Positions 35,585 through 44,706 of a stretch of 64,000 bases of DNA are shown here, one piece after another (the stretch's first letter is position 1; each line of letters begins with the position of its first letter). Made by a program: the position numbers and the translations under genes. This stretch comes from Oceanobacillus chungangensis (GTDB lineage Bacteria > Bacillota > Bacilli > Bacillales > Amphibacillaceae): positions 1 through 64,000 of the forward strand of contig NZ_PIOD01000002.1 of assembly GCF_003369565.1 (NCBI RefSeq). The letters run 5' to 3'. Below the pieces are notes generated by a model that worked only from the letters and a program-made list of their open reading frames with translations, was not told the origin of the DNA and made no database searches.

Positions 35585-35789
35585 AGGACATTTCCTCCTT
35601 TATATTTTATTTTGTATAAAAATAAAATGACCGTATTCTTTACGTTGTCCATTATGTTTTCATGTACCATCGCTCCAGCAGCAGAGAGTTACACGATACA
35701 CCTCGGATTAGGAAGGGCTTCTTCACCTTCATGAGGAACAAAATGGGTTCAAGCGTCGAACACACTAGGCTACCTTATTAATTTACACA
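35585..35789 (-). promoter_or_regulatory. rpsD leader RNA (probable S4 autoregulatory site)
   Basis: About 205 nt separate the predicted transcription start and the rpsD ATG. The leader contains several pairable blocks, such as GAAGGTGAAGAAGCCCTTCC and GGTAGCCTAGTGTG, and no reading frame. In B. subtilis S4 represses rpsD through a structured leader of this kind. I infer the same here from position and length, without a modelled fold. Confidence 0.55.
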
Positions 35790-35795
35790 ACAACA

Positions 35796-35824
35796 AGTAT
35801 ATAATTTATTCTTGTGAATGTCAA
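35796..35824 (-). promoter_or_regulatory. Strong SigA promoter for rpsD
   Basis: On the reverse strand TTGACA, 17 bp, TATACT. Confidence 0.8.
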
Positions 35825-35904
35825 GAAAAAATCTTGCATATTTTCCATATTGATTATTTTCTATCAGATGGTTGTTTTTATTAGGTAGGAAGTATTACAA
35901 CATA

Positions 35905-35978
35905 ACCTGGGAAGTGAGATAGCTCACAGGCCGACCGGTGGTTGTATACACTTCGCAGGGGTGCGCGATTCCTGCAGT
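35905..35978. repeat. Degenerate copy of repeat family 1
   Basis: GTGAGATAGCTCAC, GGCCGACCGGTGG, TATACACTTCGCAGGGGTGCGCG and TCCTGCAG recall, in scrambled and eroded form, the arms of the element at 23541 and 50188. It lies between the divergent rpsD promoter and dgcP. Confidence 0.35.
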
Positions 35979-36148
35979 ATATATTATATCAATATAAGAA
36001 TTAAGAAGAAAATAAATAGCTGAAAAATCTCCTAAGTGTAAAAAATTTACAATTCATTTGCAGATAAGTTATAGGAAAATATTACTAGATAAGGTATAAT
36101 TTATACTAACAAGTAAAAGTAAATTAAAGTAGTGTGCGGGTGGGATAT

Positions 36149-37990
36149 ATGAAAACAAGAGAAGACAAATCATTAACATATCAACAGTTTTATTTCGATT
36201 TATTAGCTGACATTGTGAACTCGGTGGAAGATGTCGAACAGTTATTTCAGTTTGCGATTGAGCAGTTAAAGCAATTCATCGATGCTCCTTATGGTGCAAT
36301 TTATGTTTATCATCGACGGGTTCAACAATTTCGGCTGATGCATTTTCAAGCAGACAATGCGTTATTTCTACCGTTGGAAATGGTCGAAAGAAATACTCAT
36401 TATGATGAAGCGATGGTATTGCAACATGTTCCATTGGATCATGAGGTGAATATTATTCCACTAAAGTCAATTGATGGCGTGGAAATTTTATTCGTATTGT
36501 CTGTGAGTCAGAATCGTCAGCCATTTACGGAAGAAGAGAAAGGGATCTTTGTTAAGGAAACGGAAAAATTTCTCTCAATCATTATTCCATTGGTAAATAA
36601 TAAACAAGACAACCTCAATCATGAATTTCTATATGAACTAAGCGCAAGTCTATTCGCCAAAAATGCGCAAAAAGAAATATTAACCGAAATTGTTGATGCA
36701 TTAAATATTCGCTATCCAAACTATAGCTTTAGTTTATTACTATCACAAGATAGTGATGCTGGATGCTTACCTATTAAAATGATACAGTACTCGGATGAAC
36801 AAGCGGAAAGCAAAAGTACGCTCGCTTTCCTTACAGGAGAATTGCAGATTGAGCTACAAATAGAAGAAAACGTAGCAAATATATACGCACCACTTGTAGG
36901 TAATCAAGCGATATATGGTGTCCTGCAAATTATTACGCCGATTTCTACCTACCTCTCTCGTAAAAGCTTAGAATTCCTTACCGAGTTTGCAAATTTAGCA
37001 GGAATTGCAATCGAAAGGATAACCCTGTATCAAAATTCCAAGGAACAAGTTTCTTCCTTATCATTTGTAAATGAGTTCTCCAGACGGCTGAATTCAAATT
37101 TAGAAATAGATGAGATAACGAAGCTTGTAAAAAATGAAATCGTTAATCTTTGTCATGCTAGTGAGGTTGGATTTGTTTATCTCAATCATGAAAATGAAAC
37201 AGAATATAATGTGTTAGCTGAAAGTACGGCATATTTTAATACGGATGCAGGAAGTCAATTTATTACATTTTTAATGGAAAAGATAAAATCTGATGGGGAA
37301 TTGTTATTTAGTGGGAATTTTGCTAGTAATCCTGATTCACCGTATCATTCGGTAATGGCAGTTCCAATCAATCATGTGGAAGATACGAATGGACTTGCTG
37401 TTATCCTGCATGAAGATAAGTATTTTTTCACTTTCGAAAACTTTAAATTGATTCAGGCTTTAATCCAGCACACCTCACTTGCGATAACGAATACGTTGCT
37501 TAGGGAGCGGTTGGAGCGAACGATTATTACTGATTATTTAACGGGTTTATATTCAAGGAATTATTTAGAAGAAAGTATTGAGACGTCATTCAAAACGGAT
37601 GAAAGAGGGGTATTATTACTCTTTGATGTGGATAATTTCAAGCAGGTAAATGATAATTATGGGCATCATGTTGGGGACGAGGTAATCATACAAGTTGCGG
37701 ATGTAATGAGGCAATATGTAAGTATTGAAGACGGACATGTCCCTGCAAGATGGGGTGGCGAAGAATTGTCTATCTATTTGCCGAATGCTAGGATAGAAGA
37801 AGGAATGGAAATTGCCACGATTATTCGTGAAAGGGTAATGGCAACGTCAAAACCAAATGTGACAATTTCTTGTGGTGTATCCACTTGGGAACAGGGAGAT
37901 CAGGATACAACAATTAATTTATTTTTGCGGACGGATAAAGCGCTCTATCGGGCGAAACGTTTAGGGAAGAATCGAGTAGAAAAAAACTAG
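36149..37990 (+). CDS. dgcP: Multi-GAF diguanylate cyclase DgcP (YtrP)
   Basis: The 613-residue protein starts at ATG 36149 (GGGTGG upstream). Residues ~15-150, ~165-295 and ~310-445 look like successive GAF sensory domains, and ~455-613 is a GGDEF domain. The active site reads RWGGEEL (GGEEL instead of GGDEF, still compatible with activity), preceded by the LLLFDVDNFKQVND Mg/GTP site and YGHHVGDEV. The RxxD inhibitory site is replaced by ExxH, so product feedback is probably lost. It is soluble, without membrane segments. B. subtilis dgcP occupies the same place next to rpsD and ytsP. It would make c-di-GMP, the ligand of the riboswitch at 58961. Confidence 0.88.
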   Translation: MKTREDKSLTYQQFYFDLLADIVNSVEDVEQLFQFAIEQLKQFIDAPYGAIYVYHRRVQQFRLMHFQADNALFLPLEMVERNTHYDEAMVLQHVPLDHEVNIIPLKSIDGVEILFVLSVSQNRQPFTEEEKGIFVKETEKFLSIIIPLVNNKQDNLNHEFLYELSASLFAKNAQKEILTEIVDALNIRYPNYSFSLLLSQDSDAGCLPIKMIQYSDEQAESKSTLAFLTGELQIELQIEENVANIYAPLVGNQAIYGVLQIITPISTYLSRKSLEFLTEFANLAGIAIERITLYQNSKEQVSSLSFVNEFSRRLNSNLEIDEITKLVKNEIVNLCHASEVGFVYLNHENETEYNVLAESTAYFNTDAGSQFITFLMEKIKSDGELLFSGNFASNPDSPYHSVMAVPINHVEDTNGLAVILHEDKYFFTFENFKLIQALIQHTSLAITNTLLRERLERTIITDYLTGLYSRNYLEESIETSFKTDERGVLLLFDVDNFKQVNDNYGHHVGDEVIIQVADVMRQYVSIEDGHVPARWGGEELSIYLPNARIEEGMEIATIIRERVMATSKPNVTISCGVSTWEQGDQDTTINLFLRTDKALYRAKRLGKNRVEKN

Positions 37991-38016
37991 CAGCTTCATT
38001 AATGGCTGCTAGTTTT
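37983..38016 (+). terminator. Terminator of dgcP
   Basis: AAAACTAGCAGC pairs with GCTGCTAGTTTT around a 10-nt loop. The left arm overlaps the stop codon. Confidence 0.75.
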
Positions 38017-38074
38017 CGTTTAGTATATAGAGAAGTATAAAAAATTGCTAATAAAAATTCCCATGATAAGATAG

Positions 38075-38310
38075 GTAGCGTCCAGCTCCAGCGCCGTGCG
38101 AGACATCCCTCACCTCCGTACGATAAAGAGGACTTTACGATTGGCTACACATGACGCTCAGTCGCGCTTATACCCTTGTGTTGAAACTCAACATCGATTC
38201 ACTTTGGCTCCCGAAGCGTTTCCTTTATCTCTTAGGAAGGTATGTTCGACATGTTGAACCACCCCAAACTGCGGGGCGCAGTCCGTACACAGCTCAAACT
38301 AGCTTTAAGC
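38075..38310. repeat. Candidate dispersed element (GCGTCCAGCTCCAGCGCC type)
   Basis: The 236-bp block is more GC-rich than its surroundings and has no frame. It begins GTAGCGTCCAGCTCCAGCGCC, a string I recall as a common intergenic repeat start in Bacillaceae. It contains internal partners such as CTCACCTCCGTACGATAAAG and CTTTATCTCTTAGGAAGG. Only one copy is present in this window, so repetitiveness rests on memory. Confidence 0.45.
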
Positions 38311-38320
38311 TTTTGTTCAC

Positions 38321-38803
38321 TTAAAGATATTGTTCCAATGTCTTTACAAATTTCTCAATGTATAGTTCATCGACTTCATCGAAGCGGTTCTTGATTGGGC
38401 TATCGATGTCAAGCACGCCGTATACTTCACCATTAACAAACACGGGAACAACAATTTCCGAGTTGCTGGCACTGTCACAGGCGATATGTCCTGGAAATTG
38501 ATGTACATCGGCAACTCGCTGGGTTTTCCCTTCTTTTACTGCTGTACCGCATACACCTTTCCCGTAAGGAATTCGGATACATGCCGGCAGTCCTTGAAAT
38601 GGTCCGAGCACTAATCCATCTTCTTTCCAAAGGTAGAAGCCTACCCAATTTACTTCTGTTAAAAATTGATTTAATAATGCAGATGCATTCGAAAGGATTG
38701 CGATTTCATCTAATTCACCGTCCGTTAGGGCAGTTAATTGCTTGATGAGTAATTCATAGTCTTTTTCCTTGTCACCTAATTTTTTTGTTGTTTCAAACAT
38801 CAT
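38321..38803 (-). CDS. ytsP: Free methionine-R-sulfoxide reductase, GAF family (YtsP)
   Basis: The 160-residue protein starts at ATG 38803 (AAAGGGG 5 nt upstream). A longer frame lacks a site. It is one GAF domain with the three cysteines of fRMsr enzymes, in PACIRIPYG (~82), GVCGTAV (~92) and HIACDSASNSEIV (~115). Such enzymes reduce free Met-(R)-sulfoxide with thioredoxin, protecting methionine pools against oxidation. Its place between dgcP and refZ matches B. subtilis ytsP. Confidence 0.88.
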   Translation of the reverse strand: MMFETTKKLGDKEKDYELLIKQLTALTDGELDEIAILSNASALLNQFLTEVNWVGFYLWKEDGLVLGPFQGLPACIRIPYGKGVCGTAVKEGKTQRVADVHQFPGHIACDSASNSEIVVPVFVNGEVYGVLDIDSPIKNRFDEVDELYIEKFVKTLEQYL

Positions 38804-38917
38804 TATTCCCCTTTCAACTATTAGCATTTCGACATAAAAAACCAGTATTTGTCGATAACAATTTGCAGGATAATTATATCCTTTGTCGTATTTTTAAAAA
38901 TAAGGAGTTGATTAAAA

Positions 38918-39571
38918 ATGCAAAAAAATCCAGCAAAACAGAAAGTGATTGATGCAGCTTCTTCCCTCTTTTTTCAAAAAGGCTTTCAAGCTACAACGGT
39001 TCGTGATATAGCTGAAAAGGCAGGTGCTAACGTATCCTCAATCAGTTATTACTTTAATAGCAAGCAAGGTCTTCTTGAGTATGCCGTAACGAATTATTAT
39101 GAAGAATACTTGAAAACGATTGAGGGGCACCTAGAGCTACTTGAAACATTCACGCCCTTAGAAATTTTACATGAATTAATTTTTACCATTATACAATACA
39201 AGCAGATGAATCATCAATTAACCTGTTTTATTCAACGAGAATTATCATTTGATTCCATATTCGTTAGGGAGATGGCGGTCACTTATTTAGCAAAAGAAAA
39301 TCATTATATTCAAAGGGCATTCTATCGTGCGCTCGATGATTTTGTTAAGCATGATATGAAGGAATATTTGTTTTTACAATTTAAAGGGATGCTCATTACG
39401 CCATATATTTTACATAATGATTGGAAGGATCAAATCATTGGCGAATACTCTCATCAAATATTTGTGAAAAAGTATGTCAACATTATTCAAAAATGGATTG
39501 ATTTTATCGTTGATAATGAAGGGAAATCGATAGAAAAACAGATAAATCGATATCGAAGTGCAAAAATCTAG
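38918..39571 (+). CDS. refZ: TetR-family regulator RefZ (YttP)
   Basis: The 217-residue protein has a TetR helix-turn-helix at ~8-55 (AASSLFFQKGFQATTVRDIAEKAG, with SSISYYFNSKQGLL) and a helical C-terminal domain. In B. subtilis RefZ binds motifs near the origin and shifts the FtsZ ring during sporulation. The neighbours ytsP and ezrA agree with that assignment. AAGGAG lies 10 nt before ATG. It is divergent from ytsP over ~114 bp. Confidence 0.85.
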   Translation: MQKNPAKQKVIDAASSLFFQKGFQATTVRDIAEKAGANVSSISYYFNSKQGLLEYAVTNYYEEYLKTIEGHLELLETFTPLEILHELIFTIIQYKQMNHQLTCFIQRELSFDSIFVREMAVTYLAKENHYIQRAFYRALDDFVKHDMKEYLFLQFKGMLITPYILHNDWKDQIIGEYSHQIFVKKYVNIIQKWIDFIVDNEGKSIEKQINRYRSAKI

Positions 39572-39731
39572 CGAATCATGAATTTATTTGTTAAAACATT
39601 AACCAAAATAATACATTCCGTGGTATCATGTTAGTATATTTAAGGAAAATTACTGAAAAATATATTTTCACTAATGTAAAAATAAATAAAAGAAATATCC
39701 TCTTGTTTGGAATTTGGTTGGGAGGCATTGT

Positions 39732-41426
39732 ATGGTTTACATCATTGGGGCTATTTTAATTATCATTGTAATATTAATTGTAGGACTAATCTTAAGAAAA
39801 CGGATTTATGACGGAATTGACAGGCTGGAAGAATGGAAACTCGATATTATAGGGCGTAATATCGCAGCGCAAATCAGTCAAATTAAGAACTTAAATCTAT
39901 CCGGAGAAACCCAGGACCGTTTTGAAACCTGGAGAGATCGCTGGGAGCATATCATTACAAAGGAATTACCGGATATAGAAGAATATTTACTGGATACCGA
40001 GGAAGCGGCAGATCGATTCCTTGTTTCCAAAGCAAATAAGACGCTCGCATCAATAGAATTAACATTGGAATCAATTGAAAAAGATATTGATCGGATGTTG
40101 AAAGAGCTAGATGAGCTTTTGGAATCGGAGCAAACGAGTAGGGTTGAGGTAGAGGAGCTTGAGCCTAGTATTAAAGATATACGTAAGACATTTTCTAGAA
40201 ATCGTCTCCAATATGGAAGAGCGGAGATTCACTTCGAGACCATGATGGACGAATTAGATGAGGCATTTGCGAAGTATCATGAATTAGTAGGTTCTGGTGA
40301 CTATCTAGAAGCGAGAGAGCTTGTTGAGCAAATAAAGCGTGATAAAGTAGCATTAGAACTAAAGCTAGAAGAATTTCCGGCAATTTACAAAAAATGCAGA
40401 CACGAACTACCTTCACAGTTAGATAATTTATTAGCTGGTGTAAAAGAAATGAAGGAAGATGGATATCATATTGAGCACCTTGCATTTGAAAAAGAGATTC
40501 GTACATATCATGAGAGACTTACTGATTTAATGCAATTATTAAATAATGGTGAAACAGATGATGCTGTTGGTATGATTGATGAAATCGATGAGCGCATTAA
40601 AGAGATGTATCAGCTTTTGGAAAAAGAAGCGATAGCCAAGAATTACTTAGAAACAAAGCTTCCTGGCTTCGAGCAATCGCTTGAAGCGATAACTAAAAAG
40701 TATGATACGACGAAAGAGGAAGTAGAGCGGTTAAGAAAAGCCTATTTCTTCGAAGACAATGATATGGAAAAATATTTATCGATTGGTAAGAGTATTGCAA
40801 CGTTAAATGATCGGTTTGCTGTCATTAAGAACGAAATGGATGATGTTAACGTTGGACACTCTAATCTGAGAGAGAAAATTGAAAATGGCTTCGACATGTT
40901 AGGGGAGCTTGAAATAAGCCATGAAGCATTTAAAGATAGTATTGCAAACTTACGTAAAGATGAGCTCGAGGCCCGAGAGAAGCTAGAAGAGATGCGTAAT
41001 GAATTGCAAGCAATGAATCGAAAGCTGAAGAAGAGTAATATTCCAGGAGTGCCGAATTTTATTTGGAATAGTATTGAGAATACAACAAATAAAAATCAGC
41101 AGGTAATTGTCAGCTTGGAGAATCTTCCACTTGATATGGGAAGTGTCCAGCAAGCATTAACAGATGCTAAAATTTCACTGGATCAAACAATTGAACAGAT
41201 AGAGATGATGCTTGACCAAGCATATTTAACAGAGCAGGTCATTCAATATGCGAATCGTTATCGAAGCAGAAATCCTATTTTGGCAGCGAAATTAATTGAG
41301 TCAGAGCGATTATTTAAGGCGTATGAATATGAGCTTGCACTTGAGACCGCAGCGAAGGCGATTGAAGAAGTGGAGCCGGGCGCATTAAAACATATTGAAG
41401 AGAATCAGACAATGATAATGAATTAG
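39732..41426 (+). CDS. ezrA: Septation ring regulator EzrA
   Basis: The 564-residue protein starts at ATG 39732 behind GGGAGG. One N-terminal membrane helix (~2-22, IIGAILIIIVILIVGLIL) is followed by a cytoplasmic chain of coiled-coil, spectrin-like repeats to the end. Length and topology match B. subtilis EzrA (562). EzrA binds FtsZ and PBP1, preventing polar rings and helping recycle PBP1 at the septum. A C-terminal patch around QYANRYRSRNPILAAKLIESE (~503-523 region) corresponds to the conserved FtsZ-interaction patch. Confidence 0.94.
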   Translation: MVYIIGAILIIIVILIVGLILRKRIYDGIDRLEEWKLDIIGRNIAAQISQIKNLNLSGETQDRFETWRDRWEHIITKELPDIEEYLLDTEEAADRFLVSKANKTLASIELTLESIEKDIDRMLKELDELLESEQTSRVEVEELEPSIKDIRKTFSRNRLQYGRAEIHFETMMDELDEAFAKYHELVGSGDYLEARELVEQIKRDKVALELKLEEFPAIYKKCRHELPSQLDNLLAGVKEMKEDGYHIEHLAFEKEIRTYHERLTDLMQLLNNGETDDAVGMIDEIDERIKEMYQLLEKEAIAKNYLETKLPGFEQSLEAITKKYDTTKEEVERLRKAYFFEDNDMEKYLSIGKSIATLNDRFAVIKNEMDDVNVGHSNLREKIENGFDMLGELEISHEAFKDSIANLRKDELEAREKLEEMRNELQAMNRKLKKSNIPGVPNFIWNSIENTTNKNQQVIVSLENLPLDMGSVQQALTDAKISLDQTIEQIEMMLDQAYLTEQVIQYANRYRSRNPILAAKLIESERLFKAYEYELALETAAKAIEEVEPGALKHIEENQTMIMN

Positions 41427-41497
41427 GTAATTAATAAGGGCTGTCGCTACATTTGGGATATACTTCCAAATAAGGTGATCAGCCCTAGCTTTTGGTA

Positions 41498-41571
41498 GTT
41501 AAGAAAAACTTTCTTAACTATATAAGGTGCAACTTGGCAGTCACCGAATGTTTTGGTGACTGCCAAGTTTA
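41498..41571 (+). repeat. Two-hairpin interspersed element (family 2), copy B
   Basis: GTTAAGAAA/TTTCTTAAC forms a near-perfect small hairpin. It is followed by TATATAAGGTGC and a second hairpin with perfect 15-bp arms, AACTTGGCAGTCACC (41531-41545) and GGTGACTGCCAAGTT (41555-41569). Upstream, AGGGCTG/CAGCCCT (41437-41486) may form a further hairpin closing the ezrA transcript. Confidence 0.65.
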
Positions 41572-41601
41572 CTTATCACCAGGTAAGAAGGAGTTATGAA
41601 G

Positions 41602-42741
41602 ATGATATATTTAGATAATAGCGCAACAACCAAACCAGATGAAGCAGTATTACAGAGCTTTGACCAGGTTACAAAACAATTTTATGCAAATCCTTCATCG
41701 ATTCACCAATTCGGAGGCAAAGCTGAGAAACTTTTGCATGCGGCGAAACAACAAGCAGCGGAAATTTTACATGTTGAACGTAATGAGATTATCTTCACAT
41801 CTGGCGGAACAGAAGGGAATAATACAGCAATTAAAGGAATTGCCCTTGAGCATCAGGGGAGAGGGAAACATATTATTACTTCGGAAATTGAACATCCTTC
41901 CGTCGAAGAGGCATGTAAGGCATTAGAAAAATTAGGATTCACTATCACCTATTTACCAGTGGATGAAAATGGTGTAATATCATTAGATGATTTAAAAAAT
42001 GCGATTCAGGATGATACGATATTAATTAGTATTATGCACGTCAATAACGAGACAGGATCTATCCAACCGATTGAAGAAATTGGAGAAATCGCCAAGCAGC
42101 ATCCAAAGCTGTTTTTCCATGTGGATGATGTGCAAGGGTTTGGTAAAGTACCGCTTGAGCTGCCGGATAGTGGAATTGATTTATGTACGATATCTGGTCA
42201 TAAGATCCATGGTCTAAAGGGAACTGGGCTATTATATGTGAACAAGCATACGAAGCTATTTCCACTCTTCCATGGTGGAGACCAGGAGCAAGCAATTCGC
42301 TCTGGTACAGAGAATTTGGCTGGAATTGTTTCGATGGTGAAGGCAATGCGTTTGATTAAAGACCGCGAAAAAAATGAAGTGAAGGCATTGTACGACCTGA
42401 AGCTGTATCTTGTTGAAGCGCTCCGAACAATCGATGGGGTTTATGTGAATACACCGGTGGAAGGTGCACCACATATTTTGAATATATCCGTTCTGGGGAT
42501 TAAACCGGAAGTAATCATTCATATGCTAGGGGAGAAGGATATTTATATCTCTACTAAATCTGCTTGTTCTTCTAAGCAAACCGATGAAAGTAAAATTCTT
42601 GCTGCATGTGGGTTTGATAGTGATCGCACGACATCTGCCTTAAGAATTAGTATGGCATATGATAATACAAAGAAAGAGTTAGAAATATTTGTCCAGGAAC
42701 TAACAGCGGCAATTACACAATTTAGAGAAGTTATGGAGTAG
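41602..42741 (+). CDS. nifZ: Cysteine desulfurase NifZ (IscS-like)
   Basis: The 379-residue PLP enzyme starts at ATG 41602, since AAGGAG is then 8 nt upstream (2 nt for the ATG at 41596). It opens MIYLDNSATTKP, has the PLP Lys in ISGHKIHGLKG (~200) and the active-site Cys in TKSACSSKQTDES (~322). Its partner thiI follows 6 nt downstream. In B. subtilis NifZ passes persulfide sulfur to ThiI for 4-thiouridine in tRNA. Confidence 0.93.
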   Translation: MIYLDNSATTKPDEAVLQSFDQVTKQFYANPSSIHQFGGKAEKLLHAAKQQAAEILHVERNEIIFTSGGTEGNNTAIKGIALEHQGRGKHIITSEIEHPSVEEACKALEKLGFTITYLPVDENGVISLDDLKNAIQDDTILISIMHVNNETGSIQPIEEIGEIAKQHPKLFFHVDDVQGFGKVPLELPDSGIDLCTISGHKIHGLKGTGLLYVNKHTKLFPLFHGGDQEQAIRSGTENLAGIVSMVKAMRLIKDREKNEVKALYDLKLYLVEALRTIDGVYVNTPVEGAPHILNISVLGIKPEVIIHMLGEKDIYISTKSACSSKQTDESKILAACGFDSDRTTSALRISMAYDNTKKELEIFVQELTAAITQFREVME

Positions 42742-42747
42742 ATAATT

Positions 42748-43950
42748 ATGCAATATGATCATATATTAATTCGCTATGGCGAAATGTCTTTAAAAGGAAA
42801 AAACATTAAACAATTTATTATTAAGTTACAAGAAAATCTTCAACAAAAAATCAAAGAATTCCCAAATGTTAAGGTGACACGGACGCAAGGGAGAATGTTC
42901 GTATTATTAAATGGGCATGATCCTGAGCCTGTGATGGAAAAATGCCGGAAAGTATTTGGAATTCAAAGTTTAAGTCTAGCGATTAAAGTCGATAATGATA
43001 TTGAGCAAATTAAAGAAGCGTCATTATTCGCCTTACAACATGCAAAAGATGTGAAAACATTTAAAATGACAGTAAAAAGAATCGATAAAAATTTCCCTAT
43101 TCATACGAATGAATTGAACCAACTATTAGGTGCGCACTTATTAACAAATACGGACGGGATTACAGTAGATGTTCACAATCCAGATGTTGAAGTTAAAGTG
43201 GAAATCAGATTGGAAGCAGCGTATATTACATCAAAAGCTGTCCTTGGATTAGGTGGACTTCCTGTAGGAACGTCAGGAAAATCATTATTACTTCTTTCTG
43301 GTGGGATTGATAGTCCTGTTGCGGGGTTCTTAGCGATGAAGCGTGGGGTACACTTAGAAGCAATTCATTTTCATTCACCGCCATATACAAGTGAAAGAGC
43401 GAAACAAAAGGTGATTGACTTATCGAAGCAATTAACAAAATACGGTAAATCAATTAAAGTTCATATTGTTCCATTTACAAAGCTGCAGCAAGAAATTTTC
43501 AGAGAAATGCCAGAAAGCTATGCGATGACGATTATGCGTCGAATGATGTTCCGAATCGCAGAGCAGGTAAGTCGCAATGAATCGATTTTGTCATTAACGA
43601 CAGGAGAAAATCTTGGACAAGTAGCAAGCCAGACGATGGAGAGCATGCATGCGATTAATGACGTGACGAACTACCCGATTATTCGTCCATTAGTTGCGAT
43701 GGACAAACAAGAGGTCATTGATATTTCGAAACAAATTGGTACGTATGAAACGTCAATCCTACCTTATGAAGATTGCTGTACTATTTTTGTTCCGAAAGCA
43801 CCGAAGACAAAACCAAGACTTGATAAGGTTTCTTTTTATGAATCAACGTATGATTTTACAAAGTCGATTGAAGAAGCAATTGATGGGATTGAAACAGTTG
43901 TCGCTCATGACCGCAAAGAAGTAGATGAAGGATTTAGCGGGCTATTCTAA
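42748..43950 (+). CDS. thiI: tRNA 4-thiouridine synthetase ThiI
   Basis: The 400-residue protein has an N-terminal ferredoxin-like region and THUMP domain (~1-165) and a PP-loop adenylation domain with LLLLSGGIDSPVAGF (~180). The expected Cys in EDCCTIF (~345) is present. No rhodanese tail is present, the usual Bacillus form. It adenylates U8 of tRNA and adds sulfur supplied by NifZ. The ATG follows nifZ closely with little ribosome site of its own, so translation is probably coupled. Confidence 0.94.
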   Translation: MQYDHILIRYGEMSLKGKNIKQFIIKLQENLQQKIKEFPNVKVTRTQGRMFVLLNGHDPEPVMEKCRKVFGIQSLSLAIKVDNDIEQIKEASLFALQHAKDVKTFKMTVKRIDKNFPIHTNELNQLLGAHLLTNTDGITVDVHNPDVEVKVEIRLEAAYITSKAVLGLGGLPVGTSGKSLLLLSGGIDSPVAGFLAMKRGVHLEAIHFHSPPYTSERAKQKVIDLSKQLTKYGKSIKVHIVPFTKLQQEIFREMPESYAMTIMRRMMFRIAEQVSRNESILSLTTGENLGQVASQTMESMHAINDVTNYPIIRPLVAMDKQEVIDISKQIGTYETSILPYEDCCTIFVPKAPKTKPRLDKVSFYESTYDFTKSIEEAIDGIETVVAHDRKEVDEGFSGLF

Positions 43951-44008
43951 GCTATAGCAGCAACTGGAAAAAATGTGGAAAAGTAACAGGAACTACCATT
44001 TAATTGGA

Positions 44009-44039
44009 TGAATGTTTTCCCTCCAAATTACACATTCTA
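44009..44039 (+). promoter_or_regulatory. SigG-type promoter for sspA
   Basis: TGAATG, 18 bp, CATTCTA, matching the forespore SigG pattern (TGAATA/CATNNTA). It lies 25 nt before the SASP start. Confidence 0.75.
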
Positions 44040-44063
44040 TGTGTACCAAGGAGGTGAACTAAC

Positions 44064-44261
44064 ATGGCAAATAACAATAGCAATCAATTGCTAGTTCCTG
44101 GTGTGCAACAAGCACTAGATCAAATGAAGTATGAAATTGCACAAGAATTTGGTGTTCAACTTGGTCCTGATTCAACTTCACGTGCTAACGGATCTGTTGG
44201 TGGAGAAATTACAAAACGTCTTGTTCAAATGGCTGAACAGCAATTTGGCGGACAACAATAA
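44064..44261 (+). CDS. sspA: Alpha/beta-type small acid-soluble spore protein
   Basis: The 65-residue protein has the two conserved SASP blocks: [20 protein letters not shown] with the GPR protease site ([10 protein letters not shown]), and [18 protein letters not shown]. It coats spore DNA in the forespore, giving UV resistance, and is degraded at germination. AAGGAGGTGA is 5 nt upstream of the ATG. The thiI-sspA order is that of B. subtilis. It has its own SigG-like promoter and terminator. Confidence 0.96.
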   Translation: MANNNSNQLLVPGVQQALDQMKYEIAQEFGVQLGPDSTSRANGSVGGEITKRLVQMAEQQFGGQQ

Positions 44262-44287
44262 CAATTTATCAATATAATTATATGGCT

Positions 44288-44321
44288 AGGGCTATTCCTC
44301 AAATTGAGGGATAGCCCTTTA
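44288..44321 (+). terminator. Terminator of sspA
   Basis: AGGGCTATTCCTC pairs with GAGGGATAGCCCT (one T-G) around AAATT, then TTTAA. Confidence 0.75.
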
Positions 44322-44376
44322 AATATTCATATAGGTGCTCTCGATGGTCAGTAGTCCTTATTGAATTGTAAAGTAT

Positions 44377-44706
44377 TTATCTTATTTTATCTCCGGAAAC
44401 AATATGCCAATGAAGATGTTTTGAATCCTGGTAATTTCCTACGTTTGTAATAACCCTACAAGCACCATTTTCTTCTGTAACCATACTCGCTACCTTTTTA
44501 ATTACTCCTAGTAGTTCAAGCAATAGTTCATTATCACTTTCCTCTAATGTAATTAGTGAAGAAATATGTTTCTTAGGTATTGCTACAATATGGATTGGCC
44601 AATAAGGTTTTGTATGATAATATGCTAATACATTATCTGTCTCTAACACCTTCTTTACCTTAGTCTTACCATTTAACACCTCATCACAATAGAAATCCAC
44701 TGTCAT
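44377..44706 (-). CDS. HIT-family nucleotide hydrolase/transferase
   Basis: The 109-residue protein has the histidine triad HLHWHIV (~98-104) near its C-terminus and the family helix-strand core (VLAYYHTKPYWPIHIVAIPKKHI in part, ~26-48). HIT proteins cleave nucleoside phosphoramidates or dinucleoside polyphosphates. This one is shorter than B. subtilis Hit and lacks a zinc Cys motif. It starts at ATG 44706 with GGAGGT 7 nt upstream. It is monocistronic. The precise substrate is unknown. Confidence 0.85.
   Translation of the reverse strand: MTVDFYCDEVLNGKTKVKKVLETDNVLAYYHTKPYWPIHIVAIPKKHISSLITLEESDNELLLELLGVIKKVASMVTEENGACRVITNVGNYQDSKHLHWHIVSGDKIR

Noticed and set aside
38075-38310. Possible structured RNA gene in the GC-rich block
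   Set aside because: It matches no RNA family I know and looks more like a dispersed repeat, so no RNA was called.
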